Shown piece by piece: positions 43,940 to 53,708 of a stretch of DNA of 64,000 nt. The first letter of the stretch is position 1, and every line of letters begins with the position of its first letter. Source of the DNA: Streptomyces sp. NBC_01803. Lineage in GTDB: Bacteria; Actinomycetota; Actinomycetes; Streptomycetales; Streptomycetaceae. Below the pieces are notes generated by a model. It searched no databases and was not told the origin of the DNA. It saw only the letters and a program-made list of their open reading frames with translations. The stretch spans positions 3,370,501-3,434,500 of the forward strand of contig NZ_CP109073.1 in NCBI RefSeq assembly GCF_035917415.1, given 5' to 3'. A program made the translations under genes and the position numbers.

Positions 43940-45695
43940 TCCGCTCCTCCACGACGAGCGAGCCGTGCCCGGCGTCATACCGGTACACCTCGTGGACCGC
44001 GCCGCGCCCGGCGAGCCGCCCCACATAGTTCTCGATCTGCCGTATCGGGCAGCGCGGATCGTTGACACCGGCCGAGATGTACACCGGGGCCCGTACTTGG
44101 TCCACATACGTGATCGGGGACGACGTCGCCCAGCGCTCGGGGACCTCCTCCGGCGTGCCGCCCAGCAGCGTGCGATCCATCGCCTTCAGGGCCTCCATCT
44201 CGTCCTCATACGCGGCGACATAGTCCGCGACGGGGACGGCGGCGACGCCGACCGCCCAGGAATCGGGCATGGTGCCGATGCCGAGCAGCGTCAGATAGCC
44301 GCCCCAGGACCCGCCGGTGAGCACCAGGCGCGCCGGGTCGGCCAGCCCGTACTCCACGCACCAGTCCCGCACCGCCGCGATGTCCTCCAGCTCGATGAGC
44401 CCGATGCGGTGCTTGAGCGCGTCCGTCCAGGCCCGGCCATAGCCGGTGGAGCCCCGGTAGTTGACCCGGACGACCGCGAAGCCGTGGTCCAGCCAGGCCG
44501 CCGGCCCCGCCGCGAAGGAGTCGCTGTCGTGCGCGGTCGGGCCGCCGTGGATGTCGAAGACGGTGGGGAACGGCCCGTCACCGCCACCCGGCGGCTTCTG
44601 CACCAGCGCGTGCACCGTGCCGCCGGGCCCCTCCACCCACACGTCCATGACCGGCACCGAGTCCGGCGCACGCAGCCCGGGCGGGTCGAGCACGACGCGC
44701 CCGGTCGTCGACCGCACCTGCGGCGGCTCGGCGGCCGACGACCACAGATACTCGGCGGTGCCGTCGGGACGGGCCGTGGCGCCCGAGATCGTGCCCGCCG
44801 GAGTGTCGATCCGGGTCGGGCCACCGCCCTCGCCCAGCTCGTAGCGGAACAGCTCGCTGCGCGCCCGGTGGCTGTGCGCGATCAGCAGCGCGCCGCCGTT
44901 CGGGAACCACTCGGCGTGCACGTCACCCGGCAGATCCGTGGGCAGCTCGGTCTGCTCACCGGTCAGCGGGTCCCAGATCATCGGCTCCCAGCGGCCGTGC
45001 CGCTGGTGCCCTATCAGCAGCCGCGAGTCGCCGGCGAGGGGCGCGAAGCCCAGCACCGACAGGCCCAGCTCCCGGGTGCCGCCCTCGGTGTCGTCCAGCT
45101 CCGCGACCACGCCGCCGTCCCGCCGCGTCACGCGCACCGCCGAGTGCATCGCGTCGCCGTGCTCGGTGTGCTCGATGGCCAGCAGCGTGCCGTCGTGCGA
45201 GAGGTCGCCGACGCCCGCCGACTGCCGGTGCCGATAGACCTCGACGGGCTCGCCGCCGGGTGCCACCACGTGGATCGTGGTGCCGACCTCCTCGGTCATC
45301 CGCCCCACCACGACCGTGCCGTCCCGGCCCAGCGCCAGGCCCGCCGAATACGACGGCTCCAGCCCCGGCAGGGCCGGCTCGTCGGGGCCACCGCCGAACG
45401 GCTGCCGCATCCACACGCCGAACTCGTCGCCGTCGGTGTCGGAGAACCACCACAGCGACTCGCCGTCCGGCGTCAGCGTGCCGTCCACCGTGCCGTTCGG
45501 CCGGTCGGTGGCCTGCCGCTGGGCGCCCGACGCCCGGTCCCAGGTGTACAGCTCGAAGGTGCCGGTCGCGTTCGACACGAAGACGGAACGGTCCGGCGCC
45601 TCGTGCGCCCAGTGCGGCAGCCCGACGCGCGGCGCCCGGAAACGCTTCTCCCAGTCGGGCATCGACCCGTCGGCCGCGGCCCCCGGCTCAGTCAT
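43875..45695 (-). CDS. S9-family prolyl oligopeptidase-like serine peptidase
   Basis: 606 aa. An N-terminal beta-propeller of ~340 residues is followed by an alpha/beta-hydrolase catalytic domain. Nucleophile elbow GGSWGGY (Ser near 462), Asp in GVNDPRCP, His in DAGHGSLV, plus DIHGGPTAHD oxyanion strand. No signal peptide, so cytoplasmic. Start overlaps the RidA stop (8 nt). Confidence 0.93.
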   Translation of the reverse strand: MTEPGAAADGSMPDWEKRFRAPRVGLPHWAHEAPDRSVFVSNATGTFELYTWDRASGAQRQATDRPNGTVDGTLTPDGESLWWFSDTDGDEFGVWMRQPFGGGPDEPALPGLEPSYSAGLALGRDGTVVVGRMTEEVGTTIHVVAPGGEPVEVYRHRQSAGVGDLSHDGTLLAIEHTEHGDAMHSAVRVTRRDGGVVAELDDTEGGTRELGLSVLGFAPLAGDSRLLIGHQRHGRWEPMIWDPLTGEQTELPTDLPGDVHAEWFPNGGALLIAHSHRARSELFRYELGEGGGPTRIDTPAGTISGATARPDGTAEYLWSSAAEPPQVRSTTGRVVLDPPGLRAPDSVPVMDVWVEGPGGTVHALVQKPPGGGDGPFPTVFDIHGGPTAHDSDSFAAGPAAWLDHGFAVVRVNYRGSTGYGRAWTDALKHRIGLIELEDIAAVRDWCVEYGLADPARLVLTGGSWGGYLTLLGIGTMPDSWAVGVAAVPVADYVAAYEDEMEALKAMDRTLLGGTPEEVPERWATSSPITYVDQVRAPVYISAGVNDPRCPIRQIENYVGRLAGRGAVHEVYRYDAGHGSLVVEERIKQVAQEIRFAQRHLPPSAAG

Positions 45696-46155
45696 CCGTC
45701 AGCTCCACCTGGATCTCGACCTCGACCGGCGCGTCCAGCGGCAGCGCCGCGACGCCCACCGCGCTGCGCGCGTGTCGGCCCTTCTCACCGAGGACGGCGC
45801 CCAGCAGGTCGCTGGCGCCGTTGATCACCTGCGGCTGGCCGGTGAACTCCGGGACGGAGGCCACGAAGCCGACCACCTTCACCACCCGCGCGATCCGGTC
45901 CAGGTCCCCGGCGACCGACTTCACCGCCGCCAGGGCGTTGAGCGCGCAGATCCGCGCCAGCTCGTTCGCCTGCTCAGGAGTGACCTCCGCGCCGACCTTC
46001 CCGGCGAGCGGGAGCTTGCCGTCGACCAGCGGGACCTGCCCCGCCGTGTACACATAGCGGCCGGAGCGCACGGCCGGCACATAGCTGCCCGCCGGCGGCA
46101 CGACATCGGGAAGCGTCAGGCCCAGCTCGCCCAGCTTCGCCTCGACGCCGCTCAT
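45688..46155 (-). CDS. RidA-family protein
   Basis: 155 aa. RidA/YjgF fold: GLTLPDVVPPAGSYVPAVRS, VYTAGQVPL, LARICALNALAAVKSVAGDL, KVVGFVASVPEFTGQP, ARSAVGVAALPLDAPVEVEI. The long second-domain loop places it in the Rv-like subgroup (YjgH/TdcF-like). The usual catalytic Arg (in R-s-a-v-g-v) is present. Likely deaminates reactive enamines/imines. Confidence 0.93.
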   Translation of the reverse strand: MSGVEAKLGELGLTLPDVVPPAGSYVPAVRSGRYVYTAGQVPLVDGKLPLAGKVGAEVTPEQANELARICALNALAAVKSVAGDLDRIARVVKVVGFVASVPEFTGQPQVINGASDLLGAVLGEKGRHARSAVGVAALPLDAPVEVEIQVELTDD

Positions 46156-46313
46156 GGCTGCGGCTTCTCGCGCTTGAGATACGCCACGAGCTGCTCCGGA
46201 TTCGGTCCGGGGACGACCTGGACCAACTCCCAGCCGTCCTCCCCCCAGTTGTCCAGGATCTGCTTGGTGGCGTGCACCAGCAGCGGCACGGTCACGTATT
46301 CCCACTTCGTCAT
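46152..46313 (-). CDS. DUF4177 protein
   Basis: 53 aa from the ATG at 46313: MTKWEYVTVPLLVHATKQIL, NWGEDGWELVQVVPGP, YLKREKPQP. Compact beta-alpha-beta protein. Its stop overlaps the RidA ATG (ATGA); conserved pairing. Function unknown. Confidence 0.9.
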   Translation of the reverse strand: MTKWEYVTVPLLVHATKQILDNWGEDGWELVQVVPGPNPEQLVAYLKREKPQP

Positions 46314-46408
46314 GGGCCTCACTCTAGCGATCGCCACCGACAGCGCCGGGGTCCGCCGGTACCGGCCCGGCACGCCGTTCGCCGGGGCGTTCGCCTAGGC
46401 TCGCTGGA

Positions 46409-47389
46409 GTGAGCAGGAGCAGCAGCGCGCGCACCCGACTGCACGTGGTCAGCGGCAAGGGCGGCACCGGGAAGACGACCGTCGCCGCGGCCCTCGCGCT
46501 CGCGCTGGCGGAGCAGGGACGGCGCACGCTGCTGGTGGAAGTCGAGGGCCGCCAGGGCATCGCCCAGCTCTTCGAGACCGAGGCACTGCCCTACGAGGAG
46601 CGCCGCATCGCGATCGGCCCCGGTGGCGGCGAGGTGCACGCCCTGGCCGTGGACGCCGAGCGGGCCCTGCTGGACTACCTCCAGATGTTCTACAAGCTGG
46701 GCGGCGCGGGCCGTGCGCTGCGCCGCCTCGGCGCCATCGACTTCGCCACCACCATCGCGCCCGGTCTGCGTGACGTGCTGCTCACCGGCAAGGTGTGCGA
46801 GGCGGTCCGCCGCCGCCCGCCGGGCAGTGGCGGGTGGGCGTACGACGCGGTGGTCATGGACGCGCCGCCCACCGGGCGGATCGCCCGGTTCCTCGGCGTG
46901 AACGACGAGGTCGCCGGGCTCGCCCGGGTCGGGCCCATTCACAACCAGGCGCAGGCCGTGATGCGGGTGCTGAAGTCGGCGGAGACGGCCGTGCACCTGG
47001 TGACGCTGCTGGAGGAGATGCCGGTGCAGGAGACGGCCGACGGCGTCGCGGAGCTGCGCGCCGCCGGACTCCCGGTGGGCTCGGTCGTGGTGAACATGGT
47101 CCGCCCGCCCGTCGCGCCCGCCCCCCTCCCGGCCGGGACGGCCGCCGCCGACCGCGACCCGCTGGCCGGCGCCCTGCGCCGGGCGGGCCTGCGCGGCGCC
47201 AAGTCCCTGGCCGGGCCGCTGCTCGCCGAGGGCCACGCGTACGGTCGGCGGCTGGAGCTGGAGGCGGCCCAGCGCGCCGAGCTGGACCGGCTCGGGCTTC
47301 CCGTGCGGGAGCTGCCGCTGCTGCCCGACGGCGCGGACCTGGCCGGCCTCTACCGGCAGGCGCGCCGACTGCGCGACCTGGAGTGGTGA
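46409..47389 (+). CDS. ArsA/Get3-like anion-transporting ATPase, first of pair
   Basis: 326 aa, GTG start. Deviant Walker A SGKGGTGKTT (residues 15-24), switch I region VEGRQG, switch II DAPPTGRIARF. Lacks ars operon neighbours, so arsenite transport is unlikely. Actinomycetes carry this pair as a conserved unit next to wblA; role unknown. GTG of the second gene overlaps its stop. Confidence 0.9.
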   Translation: MSRSSSARTRLHVVSGKGGTGKTTVAAALALALAEQGRRTLLVEVEGRQGIAQLFETEALPYEERRIAIGPGGGEVHALAVDAERALLDYLQMFYKLGGAGRALRRLGAIDFATTIAPGLRDVLLTGKVCEAVRRRPPGSGGWAYDAVVMDAPPTGRIARFLGVNDEVAGLARVGPIHNQAQAVMRVLKSAETAVHLVTLLEEMPVQETADGVAELRAAGLPVGSVVVNMVRPPVAPAPLPAGTAAADRDPLAGALRRAGLRGAKSLAGPLLAEGHAYGRRLELEAAQRAELDRLGLPVRELPLLPDGADLAGLYRQARRLRDLEW

Positions 47390-48747
47390 CCGTGGCACCC
47401 GAGGCACCCGAGGCGGCCGAGGCAGCCGGCGTGAGCGGCGCGGGCGGCGTGTCCGAGGCGACGCCGAGCGAGGACCCCCCTTCGCTGGCCGTCGATCCGC
47501 TGCTGGACGACCCCGGCATCCGCATCATCGTCTGCTGCGGCGCGGGCGGCGTCGGCAAGACGACCACCGCCGCCGCGCTCGGTCTGCGGGCGGCGGAGCG
47601 CGGGCGCCGCGTCGTGGTGCTGACGATCGACCCGGCCCGGCGGCTGGCGCAGTCGATGGGTCTGACCGAGCTGGACAACGTGCCGCGTCCGGTGCCCGGC
47701 ATCGACGGAACGGCGGGCGGCGAGCTGTTCGCGATGATGCTCGACATGAAGCGGACGTTCGACGAGATCGTGGAGGGCCACGCGGACCCCGCGCGGGCCC
47801 GCGCGATCCTGGAGAACCCCTTCTACCAGTCGCTGTCGGCCGGCTTCGCGGGCACCCAGGAGTACATGGCGATGGAGAAGCTGGGCCAGCTCGCCGCGCG
47901 CGGCGAGTGGGACCTGATCGTGGTCGACACCCCGCCGAGCCGGTCGGCCCTCGACTTCCTCGACGCGCCGCAGCGGCTCGGCTCGTTCCTCGACGGGCGG
48001 TTCATCCGCATGCTGATGGCCCCGGCGAAGGCGGGCGGCCGGGCCGGGCGGAAGGTGATGAGCCTGGGCATGGCGGGCCTGTCGCTGTTCACCGGGACGA
48101 TCGGCAAGATCCTCGGCACGGCGCTGCTGCGGGACGTGCAGACGTTCGTCGCCGCCATGGACACGATGTTCGGCGGGTTCCGCGCCCGCGCCGACGCCAC
48201 GTACCGGCTGCTCCAGGCGCCGGGCACCGCGTTCCTCGTGGTGTCGGCGCCGCAGTGGGACGCCCTGCGCGAGGCGGCGTACTTCGTGGAGCGGCTCGCC
48301 GCCGAGCGCATGCCGCTGGCCGGCCTGGTGCTCAACCGCGTGCACACCTCGGGCGCCACGCGCCTGAGCGCCGAGCGCGCGGAGGCGGCGGCCGAGGTGC
48401 TGGAGGCGCGGAAAATCTCGGCGGCCGACGGCATTGTGGATCACTCGCCGGGGCAGAATGCCAGTCGGAGTGGCCGCCCCTCTCCCGAAGCAGGTCCTGA
48501 AGCAGGCTCCAGCGTTCCGGCGGCCACGGACGACGGTTCGGGCGTTGACGAGGACGCCGATCATCTCGCCTCCGCACTGCTGCGTGTGCACGCTGAGCGC
48601 ATGCGGCAGATCACGCGCGAGGAGCGGATGCGTGCCCGCTTCACCGCTCTGCACCCGGAGGTGCCGGTGGCGGAGGTCGCGGCCCTGCCGGGTGACGTGC
48701 ACGATCTGGCGGGACTGCGTGCCATAGGCGACCGGCTGGCTCCCTGA
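47386..48747 (+). CDS. ArsA/Get3-like ATPase, second of pair
   Basis: 453 aa from the overlapping GTG (GTG 47392 also possible). ~40 residues of Ala/Glu/Pro-rich lead precede CCGAGGVGKTTTAAAL (deviant Walker A near 50-60), IDPARRLAQSMGL, DTPPSRSALDFLDAP (switch II) and an amphipathic middle (FTGTIGKILGTALLRDVQTF). The Ser/Pro-rich insertion at ~348-385 is variable. Probably a heterodimer with the first. Confidence 0.9.
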   Translation: MTVAPEAPEAAEAAGVSGAGGVSEATPSEDPPSLAVDPLLDDPGIRIIVCCGAGGVGKTTTAAALGLRAAERGRRVVVLTIDPARRLAQSMGLTELDNVPRPVPGIDGTAGGELFAMMLDMKRTFDEIVEGHADPARARAILENPFYQSLSAGFAGTQEYMAMEKLGQLAARGEWDLIVVDTPPSRSALDFLDAPQRLGSFLDGRFIRMLMAPAKAGGRAGRKVMSLGMAGLSLFTGTIGKILGTALLRDVQTFVAAMDTMFGGFRARADATYRLLQAPGTAFLVVSAPQWDALREAAYFVERLAAERMPLAGLVLNRVHTSGATRLSAERAEAAAEVLEARKISAADGIVDHSPGQNASRSGRPSPEAGPEAGSSVPAATDDGSGVDEDADHLASALLRVHAERMRQITREERMRARFTALHPEVPVAEVAALPGDVHDLAGLRAIGDRLAP

Positions 48748-48827
48748 CCGGACGACCAAGCTGACCGGGTTGGCCGGGCTTTCAGGCTTGATCAGAGCAG
48801 GAGCAGGAGACCGGGCGGGCGCGAGGC

Positions 48828-49184
48828 TCAGCCGGCGTTCGCGAAGCCCTCGTAGTCCCCGAAGCCCTCGTAGTCGTCGAAATCGGCGGACACGGCCCGG
48901 CCGGTGCTGCGCTCGTACTCGGAGCGGGCGGTCTCCAGCAGACGCCGCCACGACGTGACGGTCGGGCGCCTGCGCAGCAGAGCGCGCCGCTCCCGTTCGG
49001 TCATTCCTCCCCAGACGCCGAACTCCACGCGGTTGTCCAGGGCGTCGGCGAGACACTCGGTGCGCACCGGGCATCCGGTGCAGACCGCTTTCGCCCGGTT
49101 CTGCGCCGCTCCTTGGACGAACAGCTCATCCGGATCCGTCGTGCGGCAGGCGGCCTGCGCACTCCAGTCGGTAATCCAGCTCAT
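48828..49184 (-). CDS. wblA: WhiB-family regulator WblA
   Basis: 118 aa from the ATG at 49184 (longer ORF unsupported). Four cluster-binding Cys: AACRTTDP, then AVCTGCPVRTEC, followed by the GVWGGMTERERR turn and a basic RRLL C-terminus. The last ~20 residues, with duplicated DYEGF, are a WblA-type tail. In Streptomyces WblA controls sporulation and represses antibiotic biosynthesis. Position beside the ArsA pair and PBP matches the conserved wblA locus. Confidence 0.92.
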   Translation of the reverse strand: MSWITDWSAQAACRTTDPDELFVQGAAQNRAKAVCTGCPVRTECLADALDNRVEFGVWGGMTERERRALLRRRPTVTSWRRLLETARSEYERSTGRAVSADFDDYEGFGDYEGFANAG

Positions 49185-49285
49185 GCAGGTGCCGTCCTCT
49201 CCCGAATCGAGGCTCCCCCACGGCGGCAAGTGGCATATTCCGGCTTGCCAGTTGAGGACGTTACGGAAGGCAGGCAAGGCACAAC

Positions 49286-49356
49286 ACCCCCAGGGGGTCC
49301 ATTCTTGAATGGCCCGATCGGACTATGGGCAGCGCGAAGTCACTCGTGTGAGTGAC
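49286..49356. promoter_or_regulatory. two palindromes in the wblA/PBP divergent promoter region
   Basis: ACCCCCAGGGGGT (49286-49298) and GTCACTC-gtgt-GAGTGAC (49339-49356) are perfect inverted repeats in the 340-bp noncoding region between divergent wblA and PBP genes. Likely operators, regulators unknown. Confidence 0.5.
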
Positions 49357-49524
49357 GGAGAGGGGCCTGGTCACGGAGCGGCCGACGTTTCACACGTCGT
49401 CTCCGTGATCTCACCCGTTCGGGGGAGGGCGCGCTTGACTGGCCGGGGCCTTGTGTGAACCCGTAAGTAGCTTAGGCGAACAGTTGGACCCTTGTCCGGC
49501 GTTTGAGAACGTAGGCTTGTCCGC

Positions 49525-51822
49525 ATGGGTAGAAGGCGTCCGGGTGGCGGATCGAGCGCGACGCAGCAGGCGGCCAAGTTCCTCGGGGTCAGCGTTCTGT
49601 CGGGCGCGGTGCTGGCGGGCCTGGCCCTGCCCGCCGTGGGGGCGCTGGGTCTCGCGGCCCGGGGGACCATGGAGGGCTTCGACGAGATCCCCGCCATGAT
49701 GGAGCAGCCGCCGCTGAGCCAGAAGACGACGATCCTGGACGCCGAGGGCGGCACGATCGCCGAAGTTTACTCGCGGAACCGGACGGTCGTTCCACTGGAG
49801 GACATGTCGGAGTACGTCCGCGAGGCCATCGTCGCCATCGAGGACGCCCGCTTCTACGAGCACGGAGCCGTCGATCTGCGCGGCATCCTGCGCGCGCTGA
49901 GCCGGAACGTGGAGGAGGGCGGCGTCGCCGAGGGCGCCTCGACGCTCACCCAGCAATACGTGAAGAACGTCTTCGTCGAGGCCGCCGGCGACAACGAGGA
50001 GGCCGTGGCCGAGGCGACGACCCAGACGGGCGCCGCGGGTCTGGGCCGCAAGATCCGGGAGATGAAGTACGCGATCCAGCTCGAACAGGAGCTGACCAAG
50101 GACGAAATCCTGGAGAATTACCTCAATATCACGTATTTCGGTCAGCAGGCATACGGTATCGAGGCCGCCGCCCGGCGGTATTTCTCCAAGTCCGCCGCCG
50201 ACCTGGAGCTCCACGAGGCCGCCCTGCTGGCCGGCCTGGTCCAGTCCCCGACCGCGTACGACCCGGTCAACGACGACCAGGCCGCCCTCGACCGCCGCAA
50301 CACCGTCCTGACGCGCATGGTCGGGACCGGCGACATCACCCAGGCCGAGGCCGACGAGGCCATGGCCCGCGACCTCGGGCTCAACGTCAGCGAGCCGCGC
50401 AACGGCTGCATCACCGCCGTCAACGACGCGGGCTTCTTCTGCGACTACGTCCGGGAGGAGTTCCTCAGCAATCCGGTCTTCGGCGAGACGCCGGAGGAGC
50501 GCGGCGCCCTGTGGCAGCTCGGCGGCCTGACCATCCAGACCACGCTCGACCCCGGCGACCAGCAGGCCGCCGCCCAGGCCGCGCGCGACCACGTGTACGA
50601 GGACGACGAGGTCGCCGCCGCCGTGGTCCAGGTCCAGCCGGGCACCGGGCACATCCTCTCCATGGCGCAGAGCCGTCCCTACGGCAACGACGCGGAGCAG
50701 CACCAGACCGTCATCAACCTGAACGTCTCCTATGGCATGGGCGGCAGCTCCAGCGGATTCCAGCCCGGCTCCACGTTCAAGCCGTTCACCGCCGCCGCCG
50801 CGCTGGAGCAGGGCATCTCCCCGGCGCAGGAATACACGACGGACTACGAGCACTCCGTCCCCTTCGAGGACTTCCGGAACTGCGAGAACGTCCCCTACGA
50901 GTCCGCCGACGGCCCCGAGTACGAGCTGACGAACGAGCGTGAGGACGAGCGCGGCACCTGGGACATGACCTCCGCCCTCGCCCAGTCCATCAACACCTAC
51001 TTCGTGGAGCTCGAGCGGCAGGTCGGCCTCTGCGAGACCATCACCATGGCCGGGAGGCTCGGCGTCGAGCGCGGCAACGACGTCCCGCTGGAGGCCCACC
51101 CCTCGGTGACGCTCGGTGGCCAGGAGACGACGCCGCTGATGATGGCCAACGCCTACGCCACCTTCGCCAACCGCGGCACCTACTGCGAGCCGGTCGCCAT
51201 CACGGCGGTGACGGACGCGGACGGCGAGGAGCTGACCGTTCCCGAGTCCGAGTGCACCACGGTGATGTCCGAGCACACCGCCGACACCATCAACGTGATG
51301 CTCGGCGGCGTCGTCGAGGACGGCACCGGCGCGGCCGTCGGTCTCCAGGACCGCGACAACGCGGGCAAGACCGGTACGACGGACAACCGCGCGGACGTGT
51401 GGTTCGTCGGCTACACCCCCGACATCTCCACCGCCGTGCACGTGGGCAGTGACACCGAGCGGATGTCGATGGAGAACCTCTACATCGGCGGGCGGTACTT
51501 CGCGCAGGCCAGCGGCGCGGGCGTGGCCGGCCCGATCTGGAGCCAGGCCATGACCGGCGCGCTGGCGGACGTTCCGGCGTCGTCGTTCAACGAGGTGGAC
51601 GTCCCCCGGGGCAACGACCGCCCCGACCGCGACGACGACGACGGCGACGGGAACGGGAACGGCAACGGCGGGGACAACAACGGCAACGACGGCGGGAACG
51701 ACGGCGACGACACCGGCGATATCTTCGGCGACGGCAACACCGACTTCGACGACTGGCCCGACATCGAGTGGCCCCCGGACACCTCCGACAGCAACGGCAA
51801 CGGGAGCTCCAACGGCCCCTGA
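49525..51822 (+). CDS. class A penicillin-binding protein (bifunctional glycosyltransferase/transpeptidase)
   Basis: 765 aa. Short cytoplasmic lead, one TM helix (about 18-45), GT51 domain with catalytic EDARFYEHGAVD (Glu near 106), STLTQQYVKN and FGQQAYGIEAAARRYFSK. Transpeptidase motifs: S416-TFK, SIN near 489, KTG near 615. The C-terminal ~85 residues are Asp/Asn/Gly repeats, disordered. It polymerises and crosslinks peptidoglycan. Confidence 0.95.
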   Translation: MGRRRPGGGSSATQQAAKFLGVSVLSGAVLAGLALPAVGALGLAARGTMEGFDEIPAMMEQPPLSQKTTILDAEGGTIAEVYSRNRTVVPLEDMSEYVREAIVAIEDARFYEHGAVDLRGILRALSRNVEEGGVAEGASTLTQQYVKNVFVEAAGDNEEAVAEATTQTGAAGLGRKIREMKYAIQLEQELTKDEILENYLNITYFGQQAYGIEAAARRYFSKSAADLELHEAALLAGLVQSPTAYDPVNDDQAALDRRNTVLTRMVGTGDITQAEADEAMARDLGLNVSEPRNGCITAVNDAGFFCDYVREEFLSNPVFGETPEERGALWQLGGLTIQTTLDPGDQQAAAQAARDHVYEDDEVAAAVVQVQPGTGHILSMAQSRPYGNDAEQHQTVINLNVSYGMGGSSSGFQPGSTFKPFTAAAALEQGISPAQEYTTDYEHSVPFEDFRNCENVPYESADGPEYELTNEREDERGTWDMTSALAQSINTYFVELERQVGLCETITMAGRLGVERGNDVPLEAHPSVTLGGQETTPLMMANAYATFANRGTYCEPVAITAVTDADGEELTVPESECTTVMSEHTADTINVMLGGVVEDGTGAAVGLQDRDNAGKTGTTDNRADVWFVGYTPDISTAVHVGSDTERMSMENLYIGGRYFAQASGAGVAGPIWSQAMTGALADVPASSFNEVDVPRGNDRPDRDDDDGDGNGNGNGGDNNGNDGGNDGDDTGDIFGDGNTDFDDWPDIEWPPDTSDSNGNGSSNGP

Positions 51823-52004
51823 GCGCCCCCGTTCACGCCCGCGACGTTCCCCTCACGGCGCGGCGACGCGTCCCGGTGACCTGGTCGACGGACGGTAACG
51901 TCTCGAAGGCCGAGGCCGAGGCCGAGCGCTCCCGCCCGGCCCGGCCTGGCTACCGCGCCCGCCGCGTGGCCTGGTCGAATCCACCACCTGATCGACGACG
52001 GCGC

Positions 52005-52469
52005 CTAACCCACGAGCGCGCGCTTCACCGCCGCCGCGACCCGGCCGCCCTCGGCCCGCCCCGCGACCTTCGGGTTGACGATCTTCATCACCGCGCCCAT
52101 GGCCCGCGGCCCCTCGGCACCGCCCGCCTTCGCCTCGGCCACGGCCGCCGCGACCAGCCCGTCGAGCTCCTCGTTGGTGAGCTGCTTCGGCAGATAGCCG
52201 GCCAGCACCTCGCCCTCGGCCCGCTCCCGTTCCGCCTGCTCCGGCCGCCCACCCTTGTCGAACGCCTCGGCCGCCTCCCGCCGCTTCTTCGCCTCCCGCG
52301 TGATCACCTTCACCACCTCGTCGTCGGACAGCTCGCGGGCCGTCTTGCCCGCGACCTCCTCCGTGGTGATCGCGGCCAGCGTCATCCGCAGGGTGGCGGA
52401 GCGCAGCTCGTCGCGCTCCTTGATCGAGGACGTCAGGTCGTTCCGCAGCCGGGACTTGAACGTGGTCAT
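52005..52469 (-). CDS. GatB/YqeY domain protein
   Basis: 154 aa: SRLRNDLTSSIKERDELRSA, REAKKRREAAEAFDKGGRPE, LPKQLTNEELDGLVAAAVAE, AMGAVMKIVNPKVAGRAEGG. Matches YqeY, resembling the tRNA-binding tail domain of GatB. Divergent from the phosphoesterase gene. Confidence 0.95.
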   Translation of the reverse strand: MTTFKSRLRNDLTSSIKERDELRSATLRMTLAAITTEEVAGKTARELSDDEVVKVITREAKKRREAAEAFDKGGRPEQAERERAEGEVLAGYLPKQLTNEELDGLVAAAVAEAKAGGAEGPRAMGAVMKIVNPKVAGRAEGGRVAAAVKRALVG

Positions 52470-52525
52470 GGGCCCATTGTGACAGCCGGTACGTAAGGCA
52501 CCTCCGACTCTGCGAGCATGGACCC

Positions 52526-53467
52526 ATGCGCGCCCGATACCGCATTCCCCTCAACGCCGCTCTCACGGTGACCGCGCTCTCCGCCGCCACAGCGGCGTAC
52601 GCGGCCGGCTTCGAGGCCCGGTCCTTCCGCCTGCGCCGGGTCTCGGTCCCGGTCCTCCCGCCGGGCATGGCCCCGCTCCGGCTGCTCCACGTGTCGGACA
52701 TCCACATGGTCTCGGGCCAGCGGAAGAAGCAGCGCTGGCTCCAGTCGCTGGCCGCGCTCCGCCCGGACTTCGTGATCAACACCGGGGACAACCTGTCCGA
52801 CCCCGAGGCCGTCCCCGAGGTCCTGGACGCCCTCGGTCCGCTGCTGGACCTCCCCGGCGCGTATGTCTTCGGCTCGAACGACTACTACGCCCCCGTCCCG
52901 CGCAACCCCGCCCGCTACCTGGCGGAACGTATCTCCGGCCACCACGGCCTCAACGGCAACGCCCCGGCCCGGAATGTTCCACGCAACCCCTGGTGGGAGC
53001 TGCGTGACGCCTTCGACGACGCGGGCTGGGCGAACCTCACCAACACCCGGGGCCGCCTCAAGGCAGCGGGCGCGGAAATCGCCCTGACCGGCCTGGATGA
53101 CCCGCACATCAAGCGCGACCGCTACCCGGAAGTCGCCGGCGGCCCCGACCGGAACGCCGACCTCTCCCTGGCGGTGGTCCACGCCCCGTACCTGCGCGCC
53201 CTGGATGCCTTCACGGCCGACGGCTACCCTCTGATCCTGGCCGGCCACACCCACGGTGGCCAGATCTGCGTCCCGCTGTACGGCGCCCTGGTCACGAACT
53301 GCGACCTGGACGCGGCGCGCGTGAAGGGCCTCTCCACACACGAAACGGGAGGCCACCGCGCGTACCTCCACGTCTCAGCCGGCTGCGGTACGAACCGCTA
53401 CACCCCCTTCCGCCTGGCCTGCCCCCCGGAAGCGACCCTGCTGACGCTGACCCCCGGGGAAAGCTGA
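52526..53467 (+). CDS. metallophosphoesterase, N-terminally membrane-anchored (YkuE-like)
   Basis: 313 aa. N-terminal hydrophobic segment (about 6-27), then calcineurin-type blocks HVSDIHMVSG, NTGDNL, FGSNDYY, AVVHAPY and GHTHGGQICVP. The GNHE-type block is replaced by GSND, as in the UDP-diacylglucosamine hydrolase-like/YkuE subgroup. Substrate unknown. Ends 45 bp before tRNA-Pro. Confidence 0.93.
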   Translation: MRARYRIPLNAALTVTALSAATAAYAAGFEARSFRLRRVSVPVLPPGMAPLRLLHVSDIHMVSGQRKKQRWLQSLAALRPDFVINTGDNLSDPEAVPEVLDALGPLLDLPGAYVFGSNDYYAPVPRNPARYLAERISGHHGLNGNAPARNVPRNPWWELRDAFDDAGWANLTNTRGRLKAAGAEIALTGLDDPHIKRDRYPEVAGGPDRNADLSLAVVHAPYLRALDAFTADGYPLILAGHTHGGQICVPLYGALVTNCDLDAARVKGLSTHETGGHRAYLHVSAGCGTNRYTPFRLACPPEATLLTLTPGES

Positions 53468-53512
53468 TTTCCCGTACGGGCGATCGGTCGGCTAGAGTAG
53501 TCGTCGCTGCAC

Positions 53513-53586
53513 CGGGGTGTGGCGCAGCTTGGCAGCGCGCTTCGTTCGGGACGAAGAGGTCGTGGGTTCAAATCCCGCCACCCCGA
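53513..53586 (+). tRNA. tRNA-Pro (anticodon CGG)
   Basis: 74 nt; acceptor CGGGGTG/CACCCCG pairs fully, T loop GTTCAAATC, anticodon loop TTCGGGA gives CGG. No encoded CCA. It marks the left border of the accessory block to about 60.0 kb. Confidence 0.96.
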
Positions 53587-53708
53587 CAGAGAACCACCAA
53601 CCCAGGGGCCTGATCCGCAGAGCGGGTCGGGCCCCTGAGTGGTTTCCTGGGTGCCATGCTGTCATCAACGGAGCTTGGCTTGGTTCCAGTTGATCGTCAG
53701 GGGGAGCT

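Noticed and set aside
46409..48747. Arsenic resistance operon
   Set aside because: Two ArsA-like ATPases but no arsB, arsC or arsR nearby; the pair is a conserved actinomycete unit of other function.
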